From Rhineura floridana (Eukaryota > Chordata > Lepidosauria > Squamata > Rhineuridae): 64,000 nucleotides of DNA. Location of the stretch: positions 6,405,501 through 6,469,500 of the forward strand of contig NC_084483.1 of NCBI RefSeq assembly GCF_030035675.1, written 5' to 3'. The position numbers and the translations under genes are program-made. Below are positions 45,491 to 54,172 of this stretch, in pieces. Under the pieces are notes generated by a model. That model did not search any database, was not told the DNA's origin, and worked only from the letters and a program-made list of their open reading frames with translations. Each line of letters opens with the position of its first letter. Positions within the stretch are counted from its first letter, which is position 1.

Positions 45491-45508
45491 GAAAATCAGA
45501 GTAAAGCT
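45491..45508. repeat. Target-site duplication of ORF1-only copy C (left)
   Basis: gaaaatcagagtaaagct within the BovB reading, repeated exactly at 47,650-47,667. Confidence 0.97.
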
Positions 45509-45587
45509 GGGACTTCCGGGAAGGGTGACTTAGCCTGTGCCTGCTTTTGAGACGGGCTCCTGCCTCAAAAGAAGCTTATTCAGATAT

Positions 45588-45618
45588 ATCAGTCAGTTTT
45601 TTTTTTTTTTTGACTGAT
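45588..45618 (+). promoter_or_regulatory. Conserved 5' UTR hairpin with oligo(U) loop
   Basis: ATCAGTCA (45,588-45,595) pairs with TGACTGAT (45,611-45,618). The loop is G plus 14 T. The same stem with a T-rich loop is in copy A (16,662-16,694) and copy B (25,496-25,526). The role is unknown. Confidence 0.6.
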
Positions 45619-46263
45619 TAAACTTCTCCCGGGTAGGGAGAAACGAAGAGATTAACCTCAAAGCCTATTTTTGTTGGGACGACCAGATCTCATTAATTTA
45701 TGGGACGAGGTCCAGCCGACGAAGGTGGGACGGATTTTCAACAACAAGCTCTATCTGATAAAGCGAACGTTCATCTTATCTTCTAAGAGAGAACGCACTA
45801 ACAGGCAAGCACCCTTCTTTCTATATTTTTCTTTTACTTGACTTAAATTGTTGCTGTTTAAAAGAGATTTGCCAGATTGATCGGTTTTTGACATCTCACT
45901 GGGGAGCCATAACTTCTCTCTGCTACTCACTAATTAATAGCTTATCTCTGTTTTTGTTGCAAAAAGCTGTCCTGGATTTGCATTCTAAAGATATACACAG
46001 AAGAGGGATTTCTATTCCAGATTTTTATTTTGAAGAATATTATATTGTCTGAGACTACTCTCTTTTTGGTCTATTTTATTTTGACGAATCTGTTTCCTGA
46101 CGACCGCCATTAATTGTTTCGATCCTGGGAACTGCATTTTGTTTACTTAAGCATGGAGAGATAAGGCTGTCTGCTCTGTTTATACTGTGATGTCACCAAG
46201 TTTGGAGTATTAACCCAATTGTTGCTGAAATAAGAAGTGGTTTTCCTATATTTTTCTTTTAAA

Positions 46264-47070
46264 ATGGCAATTAAGAAAGTGGCTGAGAATCTGGAAATAA
46301 CTATGTTTCAGAAAATAATGGATGAGATTGAGATAACGAAACAAAACCTGCGACAGGGTTGTAAGGAGCTGAAAATTGAATTGAGTAAAATGAAGCAGGA
46401 GATTAAAGATATAGGGGTCCCTGTGAGAGAGGTGACCCTGGAAGGGGTCCCTGTGAGAGAGGAGACCCCGGAGATTGGAACAAACGTGGAACAGGAAAAA
46501 GATTTGGAGTCTATGGACTTTAGAAACAAAATCTATTGTTTGGAGACACAGGAGATTAAAGACATAGGGGTCCTTGTGAGAGAGGAGACCCTGGAGACTG
46601 GAACAGGGGTCCCTGTGAGAGAGGAGACCCTGGAGACTGGAACAGGGGTCCCTGTGAGAGAGGAGATCCCGGAGATTGGAACAAACGTGGAACAGGAACA
46701 AGATTTGGAGTCTATGGACTTTAGAAATAAAATCTATTGTTTGGAACTCAATGTTATCTCTGAAGAAATTAATGAAGATTCTAGAGATAAAGTTATCAAT
46801 GGCATGGATAATCTTCTGGACTGGAATGATGTGATGGAGCCCAATATAGAGAAAATCTATGGAATTAATTGCAGCCATGTGACAATGGAAAAACTTTCAA
46901 GAGATGACCCAGTGTATTTTGAAAAAAAGAACAGAGATATGATTTTACAGCAGTATTTCAGCAACCTATTCAGAATGGATGGCAAGAAAATATTTGGGAT
47001 AGAGGTAATTCCCATCAGACTCTTACTATATGACTATGGCTTTGACAGCAAGATTATTATGGAATACTGA
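46264..47070 (+). CDS. L1 ORF1p-like protein, copy C (268 aa)
   Basis: Uninterrupted frame. Start MAIKKVAENLE at 46,264 (context aaaATGg). Coiled coil about 1-52 (MDEIEITKQNLRQGCKELK). The linker contains two blocks of the 13-residue repeat: two units, then, after a duplicated copy of NVEQEKDLESMDFRNKIYCL, three more units (GVLVREETLETGT, GVPVREETLETGT, GVPVREEIPEIGT). The RRM-like domain then starts properly at NKIYCLELNVISEEINEDSR; the C-terminal domain carries SRDDPVYFEKKNRDMILQQY and ends KIIMEY. The duplication keeps frame and adds about 50 residues over copy A. Known role of the family: trimeric RNA-binding chaperone in the L1 RNP. Function here is inferred. Confidence 0.85.
   Translation: MAIKKVAENLEITMFQKIMDEIEITKQNLRQGCKELKIELSKMKQEIKDIGVPVREVTLEGVPVREETPEIGTNVEQEKDLESMDFRNKIYCLETQEIKDIGVLVREETLETGTGVPVREETLETGTGVPVREEIPEIGTNVEQEQDLESMDFRNKIYCLELNVISEEINEDSRDKVINGMDNLLDWNDVMEPNIEKIYGINCSHVTMEKLSRDDPVYFEKKNRDMILQQYFSNLFRMDGKKIFGIEVIPIRLLLYDYGFDSKIIMEY
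46413..46689 (+). repeat. 39-bp in-frame minisatellite within ORF1
   Basis: Units of ggggtccctgtgagagagg, then agaccctggagactggaaca (39 bases, 13 codons). Two are in the first block (the first is 30 bases) and three in the second. Copy A has four units in total; copy B has one degenerate unit. Confidence 0.9.
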
Positions 47071-47649
47071 TAATGGAAGATTGGATACTGAAATTACTGG
47101 ACTTAACAAGACTACTGAAGATGGAAGATGGAAAATGGAACTAATAGGGATAATAGAACAATGGCTACTGAAATTACTGAACCTAACAGATTCTGATGTG
47201 ATGGATTAATTGAAATGTTTATTTTGACTATGGTTATGACAATAGGATTATCATAATTAGTAATGAGATGGATTAATCGATATGCTTATCTGGAAAAAAA
47301 AATTGATAGATATATTTCTTAAAGAATTGAAACCTCTCTTTGACTTTTTGTGGAAAGAATAAAGTAATGTTTATGAGATTTGATGATTAAGTAAGATAAC
47401 TACTGGAGGAAAGTGATTTTATAATATGACTTAAGAGACAGGATTGTTATATATTATAGACTTATAACTGATTTGATCTTTGACAAATGGGAAGTCAATA
47501 TTTTACTCTTTATTTTTTATTTTTGTTTTTTTTTTCTTTTTTTCTTTTTGTTTAACTATTTTTGATTTTGTTTTTTGTCTTTGAATGTTTTATGATTTCG
47601 TCTTGTATGTTTTATGAAAATCTGAATAAAAATTATTGAAAAAAAAAAA

Positions 47650-47667
47650 GAAAATCAGAGTAAAGCT
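47650..47667. repeat. Target-site duplication of ORF1-only copy C (right)
   Basis: Exact repeat of 45,491-45,508; also the point where BovB coding resumes. Confidence 0.97.
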
Positions 47668-48583
47668 AAAGAAGAACAAAGCACTCATAATGCCAAAATA
47701 CAATTTAAACAACATCCCAGAAGCATATAAAGATCAAAAAAGGAACAGGTTTGAGGCTTTCAACTTAGTTGACAGAGAACCAGAAGAACTATGGAGTCAA
47801 GTCAGAGGCATTATTAGGAAGGAATGCAAAAAGACAATACCTCTAGTTAAAAAGAGAGAAAGACCTCAATGGATGACTGAAGAAACTCTTAAAATTGTTA
47901 AAGAGAGAAGCAAAAGGAGATAGAAAAAATAGTCAGAACCCTAAGTGCAATAATACAGCGACTACAATAGTTATTGTATAGAAATAGAAGAGGACAACAA
48001 AAAGGGAAGAACTAGAGCCTTGTTCCAAAAGATTAGAGAAATGAAAGGGAAATTTAAACCACAAGTAGGGATGTTGAATAATCAACAGGGGAACACACTG
48101 ACTGACTGAAGTGAAATAAAAGGAAGATGGAAGCAATACACTGAAGAACTCTATAAAAGAGATGCAAGGATGACAGATTCATTCATGGAGGAACCGTATG
48201 AAGAACCAGAAATTTTAGAATGCGAGGTGAAAGCTGCTCTTAAAATACTTGGAAGAAACAAATCACCAGGAACAGATGGCATACCAATAGAGTTGCTACA
48301 AGCTACTGAGACAGAATCTGTCCAATTTTGACAAACAGTTGTCGACAAATATGGAAGACTAAACAATGGCCCACGGACTGGAAGTGTTCAATATACATCC
48401 CAATTCCAAAGAAAGGGGGTCCCAGGGAATGCAGCAATTATCGAACTATTGCCTTAATATCCCATGCAAGTAAAGTAATGCTCAAGATTCTAACAACAAA
48501 GGCTCTTACCATATATTGAATCGAGAAATGCCAGACATCAAAGCTGGATTTAGAAAGGGAAGAAGCACCAAAGATCATATCAT
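47668..48583 (+). mobile_element. BovB/RTE LINE, linker and RT N-terminus
   Basis: Continues the BovB. VDREPEELWSQVRGIIRKEC and RERPQWMTEETLKIVKERSK (47,779-47,920) are the RTE linker. Decayed sequence then leads to KILGRNKSPGTDGIPIELLQ (about 48,241-48,300), WPTDWKCSIYIPIPKKGGPR, SNYRTIALISHASKVMLKIL and MPDIKAGFRKGRSTKDHI (about 48,528-48,580). Several stops and frameshifts. The sequence switches to L2 at about 48,584. Confidence 0.9.
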
Positions 48584-49815
48584 GGTTTTGGTACTGAGAC
48601 AGCCTTGATCGCCCTGTACGATGACCTATGTCGGGAGAGGGACGGGGGGAGTGTAACCCTGTTGATTCTCCTTGATCTCTCAGCTGCTTTTGATACCATT
48701 GACCATGGTATCCTTCTGGAGCGACTTATGGAGTTGGGAGTTGGAGGTACTGCCTGGCAGTGGCTCCGCTCCTACTTGGTAGGTCGGCTCCAGAAGGTAG
48801 TGCTTGGGAAGCATTGCTCGATACCCTGGGTTCTCCAGTATGGGGTCCCGCAGGGGTCAGTTCTGTCCCCCATGCTCTTTAACATCTACATGAAGCCGCT
48901 GGGGGCGGTCATCAGGAGTTTTGGAGTGCGTAGTCATCAGTATGCTGATGACACGCAGCTCTACTTCTCCTTTTCATCTTCTTCAGGTGAGGCTGTCAAT
49001 GTACTGAACCGTTGCCTGGCCGCAATAATGGACTGGATGAGAGCTAATAAATTGAAACTCAATCCAGACAAGACTGAGATGCTGTTAGTGAGCGGTTTCT
49101 CTGATCAGATGGTGGATACTCAACCTGTTCTGGACGGGGTTACACTCCCCCTGAAGGAGCAGGTTCGTAGTCTGGGAGTTCTTTTAGATCCTTCATTGTC
49201 ACTTGAGGCCCAGGTTGCCTCGGTGGCATGAAGTGTGTTCTACCAACTTCGGTTGCCAGCTCAGCTACGTCCCTATCTGGGCAGCGACGACCTCGCTTCA
49301 GTTATCCACGCTCTGGTAACCTCAAGACTGGACTACTGCAATGCGCTTTACGTGGGGCTACCTTTGAAGACGGTTCGGAAACTGCAGCTCGTGCAAAACG
49401 CTGTGGCCCGATTGTTGACTAGGACCAAACGATCTGGACATATAACACCTGTTCTGACCCATTTGCACTGGCTGCCTATACGTTTCCGGGCCAGATTCAA
49501 AGTGTTGGTTTTGACCTATAAAGCCTTACACAGCAATACCTGATGGAACGCCTCTCCCGATATGAATCTACCTGTACACTGCGTGCAACATTGAAGGCCC
49601 TCCTCCGGGTCCCGACTCATAGAGAGGCTCGGAGGATGATGACAAGATCTAGGGCCTTCTCAGTGGTGGCCCCCGAACTATGGAACAGTTTCCCTGACAA
49701 GGTTCGCCTGGCGCCAACATTGCTTTCTTTTTGGCGCCAGGTTAAAACGTACCTCTTTTCCCACCCATTTTAATATATTTTAGTATATTTATAACACTCT
49801 GGTATACTAAATTAA
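48584..49815 (+). mobile_element. L2 LINE segment inside BovB (RT to C-terminus, no 3' tail)
   Basis: Lineage-A L2. Frame 48,605-49,231: [55 protein letters not shown], and catalytic YADD at 48,941-48,952 within HQYADDTQLYFSF. After one stop (about 49,229) it continues VTSRLDYCNALYVGLPLKTV, then a small deletion near 49,530, and ends RSRAFSVVAPELWNSFPDKV...FSHPF at 49,771. It lacks the L2 3' UTR and (AAAT)n tail. BovB resumes at about 49,820 downstream of a missing BovB stretch. Confidence 0.9.
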
Positions 49816-49819
49816 TTTG

Positions 49820-50575
49820 TGTAAAGGAGATGTGAAGATTGGAGGGAGAAATATCAATAATTTAACATATACAGACACCATACTAAGCAGAAACCAGTAA
49901 CAATTTGAAACGATGCTGATGAAAGTTAAAGAGGAAAGCACAAAAGCAGAACTACAGCCGAATTTTAAAAAGCCTAAAGTAATGACAACAGAAGATTTAT
50001 ATAACTTTAAAGTTGACAATGAGGACATTGAACTTGTCAAGGATTATCAATACCTTGTCACAGTCATTAACCAAAATAGAGACAATAGTCAAGAAATCAG
50101 AAGGCTAGGACCGGAGAGGACAGCTATGAGAGAACTAGAAAAGGTCCTCAAATGCAAAGATGTGTCACTGAACACCAAAGTCAGGATCATTCAGACAATG
50201 GTATTCCCAATTTCTATGTATGGATGTGAAAGTTGGACAGTAAAAAAAGGCAGATAAGAGAAAAATCAACTCATTTGAAATGTGGTGTTGGCGTGTACCA
50301 TGGACTGTGAAAAAGACAAATGATTGGGTGTTAGATCAGATTAAACCAGAACTGTCACTAGAAGCTGAAATGATGAAACTGAGGTTATCATAATTTGGAC
50401 ACATAATGAGAAGACATGATTCACTAGAAAAGACAATAATGCTTGGGAAAACAGAAGGGAGTAGAAAAAGAGGAAGACCAAACAAGAGACGCATTGATTC
50501 CATAAAGGAAGCCACAGACCTAACTTACAAGCTCTGAACAGGGTGGTTCGTGACAGATGCTCTTGGAGGTTGCTG
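49820..50575 (+). mobile_element. BovB/RTE LINE, RT C-terminus and 3' end
   Basis: KGDVKIGGRNINNL (49,823 on) leads to a decayed YADD region, then MLMKVKEESTKAELQPNFKK, LKCKDVSLNTKVRIIQTMVF and SMYGCESWTVKK (to 50,250), FGHIMRRHDSLEKTIMLGKT and RKRGRPNKRRIDSIKEATDL. The 3' end gtggttcgtgacagatgctc, ttggaggttgct stops before the usual terminal repeat. Confidence 0.9.
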
Positions 50576-50576
50576 A

Positions 50577-50760
50577 CTATTTGTCTTTTTCGCAGTGCAT
50601 GGTATCTGTAACGCTCTCCTCCAACATCACATTTCAAATGAGATACTGATAATCCTTGGCAAGTTCAATGTCCTCATTGTCAGCTTTAAAGTTACATAAA
50701 TCTTCTGTTGTCATTACTTTAGTCTTCTTGACATTCAGTTGTAGTCCTGCTTTTGTGCTT
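50577..50760 (-). mobile_element. Inverted BovB fragment, internally deleted
   Basis: The reverse complement matches two separate BovB parts: 50,641-50,760 corresponds to 49,933-50,057, and 50,577-50,640 to about 50,270-50,335. The stretch between is missing. It forms an inverted repeat with the main BovB. Confidence 0.8.
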
Positions 50761-50950
50761 ATTTCGTCTTTAACAATATTTTCTACCAGTTTTCCTGTGA
50801 CAGCCATTAAGCTAAGTGGCTTATAATTTCTGGGATCCCCCTGGATCCCTTTTAGTTTCCAGTCCTCAGTTATAGAGGCAGATCTGAGGGACAAGTTACA
50901 TATTTTTGTTAGAACAGCAGCAATTTCATATGGGGAAAGAAGCAGCCCCA
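50761..50950 (-). mobile_element. CR1 LINE fragment (RT N-terminus) fused to inverted BovB
   Basis: The minus-strand frame reads LTKICNLSLRSASITEDWKL, then GDPRNYKPLSLMAVTGKLVE and NIVKDEIS, which is CR1 RT. It runs without a stop into BovB residues TKAGLQLNVKKTKVMTTEDL, giving a 105-codon chimeric frame (50,634-50,951). Too short to be a functional RT. Confidence 0.8.
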
Positions 50951-51745
50951 CCCAAATGCTCTATCTCTGCCATTTATGCCCTGCTGTTACAACCAAAACT
51001 CAGAGAATGACAATCCACATGTTTATTCCCCAAATTATTGTGATTGAAGTGCACTGGGAAAATAATTTACTGTGATTAAAAACTAGAGCTGTCAATCAAA
51101 ATGAAGTATCCCCCTAGCTCCTCCCCCTCCAGCCCTGAGCGTTTCCCCAGCCTGGTTTTGTTTCTCAGAAAATATTGTTCCCTCTCCTGTTTTAAATCTC
51201 TCTTCAGTGCCTCTTTCCCACCCAGATTTTTTGCTGAAACATCAAGCCCCCTGCTCCATTTGCTACCACTTAACTCTCTCTTTCCCTTCTCACTACTGTC
51301 CCCCACTATCAAGCCCTGAGAACTCTACAGTTCATCTTTGGCTTGTATTGCCAAGGCTGTCTGCAAGCTCCTTGGAAAGACACTGTTTTACTTCTCTTCA
51401 CTGCCTAGCAAACACTAACTAGTAGGGAAAGTAACTTCTGCTTTCGAACAAACCACAGTTCCCTGTGATGTTCAAATTTGGGGGAACTGTGATCTCTTTC
51501 AACAATGGTAAGTGAGAACAAGCCAGATTCATATGATGGTTTCATTTTCACTTGTTCTGAAAATATGGTTTTTAAAAATACAATTCCCAAGTCTGGACAT
51601 GTGAGGAAGTGTGCTTGGTTTAAAATTGGAAGCTAATGTACAAAAGAGAAAGACAAGTTGATGTGCAAAAGAGAAATAGAGGACAGGACATGAGCCAGAG
51701 GATAAGCATATTTGAATACATAGCCAGAGAACATGGGACCCCATA
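50951..51745. other. Unassigned sequence
   Basis: Pyrimidine-rich stretch at 51,110-51,320, otherwise plain. No gene recognised. Confidence 0.5.
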
Positions 51746-52282
51746 ACAACCCTCTATTCAGCACTGGTTAGGCTCATCTTGAATACTGTGTCCAGTTCTG
51801 GTCTCCGCATTTCAAGAAGGATGCAGACAAACTGGAACAGGTTCAGAGGAGGGCAACAAAGATGATCAGGAGACTGGAAACAAAGCCCTATGAGGAGAGA
51901 CTGAAAGAACTGGGCGTGTTTAACCTGGAGAAGAGAAGACTGAGGGGAGATATGATAGCACTCTTCATGAAAGGTTGTCACATAGAGGAGGGCCAGGATC
52001 TCTTCTCAATTGTCCCAGAGTGCAGGACATGGAATAATGGGCTCAAGTTGCAGGAAGCCAGATTTTGACTGGACATCAGGAAAAACTTCCTGTTAGAGCC
52101 ATATGACAACGGAACCAATTACCTGGAGAGGTAGCGGGCTCTCCAACACTGGAGGCATTCAAGAGGCAGCTGGACAGCCATCTGTTGGGAATGCTTTGAT
52201 TTGGATTTCTGCATTGAGCAGGGTGGGATTCGATGGCCTTATAGGCCCCTTCCAACTCTACTATTCTATGATTCTATGAACA
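51746..52282 (+). mobile_element. CR1 LINE 3' end
   Basis: [20 protein letters not shown] (frames near 51,780), then [20 protein letters not shown] and [20 protein letters not shown] (51,862-52,068). A stop at 52,066 and decayed sequence precede a 3' UTR ending with CR1 octamers (tattctatgattctatg, 52,263-52,279). Same subfamily as 32,040-33,199. Confidence 0.9.
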
Positions 52283-52655
52283 CAGCCAGGCTAAAGACTA
52301 AGCTGATCATGTCACAGGAGTATCGACAGGAGCTTTTCATGCTATGCTGCACCATTCCCCCAGAAAAAAACAAAACTATTTCTCTAGAGCCATGAAAATG
52401 GGCTTTTTCAGTGGTTGCTTTCCATTGTGGAATGCTCTTCCTAAGGAAACACCATCATTGTTAGCTCTGAGGCCTTTGGTTGTTGATTAGGATCATACTA
52501 TGTTCATCCTTAAGGGTAGGATGCATCCTTTTTATATTGGTGGATTAACACTTTTAAATAATTTGTCTTTTATTGGGTTTCATGATGCATTGTTTTTAAA
52601 TATTTGTAAGCTTTGTGTATTTTATTGATTTGTAAGTCGATTCTGTTTTTGCTTG
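52283..52655 (+). mobile_element. Decayed L2-like 3' end
   Basis: FFSVVAFHCGMLFLRKHHH-like remnant (about 52,405-52,465) and a T-rich 3' UTR with tttgtaagtcgattc. Weak. Confidence 0.45.
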
Positions 52656-52659
52656 CAGA

Positions 52660-53179
52660 AAATTATACAGCCACAAGAGTGGCTGTATACTATAGTCAGC
52701 ATGGACTTTTCGCATTTCGCAATGTTACATTCAAAAGACCCCCATGCCATTCTGAGGCTTTCCATAAGCTCATTTCAAAATAAAACCTTATAAAACTTAT
52801 AGTCCTGAACTCAGAAATACTTGTTCAACAACCCTCTAAATTTTCATGGCGATACACAAAACAGTCAGAGAGAATTGAGAGTTTAAGTGTAAAAAGAGAG
52901 AGAAACAGACCCCTTTTGAACTTCTTTCTCATAATTTGTTGAAATTAATTAAAAATCAGCCATGTTCACAGAGTACCTGTAATCCTATTACTGACCTTGC
53001 CCCATACTCTGACCTTCATCTTCTTCAGTTTAAAAGTTAAAAAAATGCCTGGCTGATTTTTAATTAATTTTAGAAATTTAGCATTGAAATTAATGAAAAG
53101 GTCGGGCATGCTCAGTAAAAACCAACTGTCAGTGTTCTAAAAGCCAGACTCACAGCTGCTTGGCTTGGCTAATCAGGGG
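52660..53179 (-). repeat. Distal part of purine-array repeat (inverted copy) with perfect terminal hairpin
   Basis: Inverted homologue of 6,946-7,455. It ends at TATACAGCCAC-aaga-GTGGCTGTATA (52,664-52,689), a perfect 11-bp stem. No ORF. Confidence 0.75.
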
Positions 53180-53424
53180 CCACACCCATGCCAGACCTTT
53201 ATTTCACTTGAGACAGTCATGGCTTCCCTCAAAGAATCCTGGTAAGTATCGTTTGTGAAAGGTGCTGAGAGAAGACTCCTATTCCCCTGAGAGAGCTCCA
53301 GTGGTCAGAGTGGTTTAATAGCTGGCTGCTCTGATTGAAGGTCTGGGGAATAGGGCTTTTCCTAGAAATTCTCAGCACCCTTCACAAACTATACTTCCCA
53401 GGATTCTGGGAAAAGGGATTTCCC
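53180..53424. mobile_element. Foldback/MITE-like element (uninterrupted relative)
   Basis: Inverted arms: acagtcatggcttccctcaa, agaatcctggtaagtatcg, and later acaaactatacttcccagga ttctggg. It lacks the hAT MITE present in the 6,450 copy and shows the empty target ggtgctgag at about 53,261-53,269. Confidence 0.65.
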
Positions 53425-54172
53425 TCTGCCCAGTGCCACCCACTTAATAAGTCCCCTCCCACTCCCCTATCCCCTTCCTGCCCTCCTCCTCTTCCCCTCC
53501 CTGCTTCTCCCCCAGGTCAGCTTCACCTAAGCATGATTGTACAGGAGTAAATCCCACTGAAGTCAAAAAGCATGAAAATGATCAAACCTGCCTTCCCCTC
53601 CTCCTCCTCCCTCCTATCACCTCTCTCTTGCCCCTTCCCTCCCCCTTCCTTTCCCCCTCCCTCCCCATCCCCTTCTTCCTTCTTCCCCTCCCCTCTCCCC
53701 CTCCCTGCCCATGTCAGTTTTACCTATCTTAAGCATGATTGCATGGGAGTAAATCCCATTGAACTAGCATGTGAATGATCAAACCTGACCTTCCCTCCTC
53801 CTATCCCTTCCCTCTTGCCCCTTCCCTCCCCCTTCTTTCATTCCTCTCTTCTCCTCCTCCATCCCTTTCCAATCCCCTTCTTCCCCCTCCTCCTCTTTCC
53901 TCTCCCCCTCCTTCTTCTCCATGGTCAGTTTTACCTATCCTAAGCATGATTGCATGGGAGTAAACCCCATTGAACTCAATAAGCATGCAAATAACATGCC
54001 TTTCCCCTTCTTCCCCTCTCCTCTCCCTTCTTCCTCTCCTCCCCTCTTCCTTCTTCCTCCTCCCCTACCCACTCTAGGCCTCCCACCCCATGATCATTTT
54101 TACCTATCCTAAGCATGATTGCACAGGAGTAAATCCCACTGAACTCAATAAGCATGCAAATGATGAAACCTG
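53425..54172 (-). repeat. Inverted copy of the core/polypurine tandem array
   Basis: Four cores (cctaagcatgattgcatggg, agtaaatcccattgaactca, ataagcatgcaaatgatc) begin near 53,525, 53,725, 53,935 and 54,105. Long C/T-only tracts separate them on this strand. It is the same family as 5,040-6,360 on the opposite strand. Confidence 0.85.

Larger units (their letters stand above)
45509..47649 (+). mobile_element. ORF1-only L1-like element, copy C (complete, longest)
   Basis: About 2,141 bases. It starts (G)GGACTTCCGGGAAGGGTG. The 5' UTR to 46,263 includes a conserved hairpin ATCAGTCA...TGACTGAT around an oligo(T) loop (45,588-45,618). A single ORF at 46,264-47,070 is followed by a 3' UTR with a T-rich tract (about 47,500-47,550) and an end ctgaataaaaattattg plus poly(A). 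The 18-bp TSD is exact. Removing the element restores continuous BovB sequence (KIRVKL|KKNKAL). No endonuclease or RT. Confidence 0.93.

Noticed and set aside
48528-48700. BovB-L2 fused reading frame
   Set aside because: The two RT segments are in different frames at the junction; no continuous fusion is encoded.
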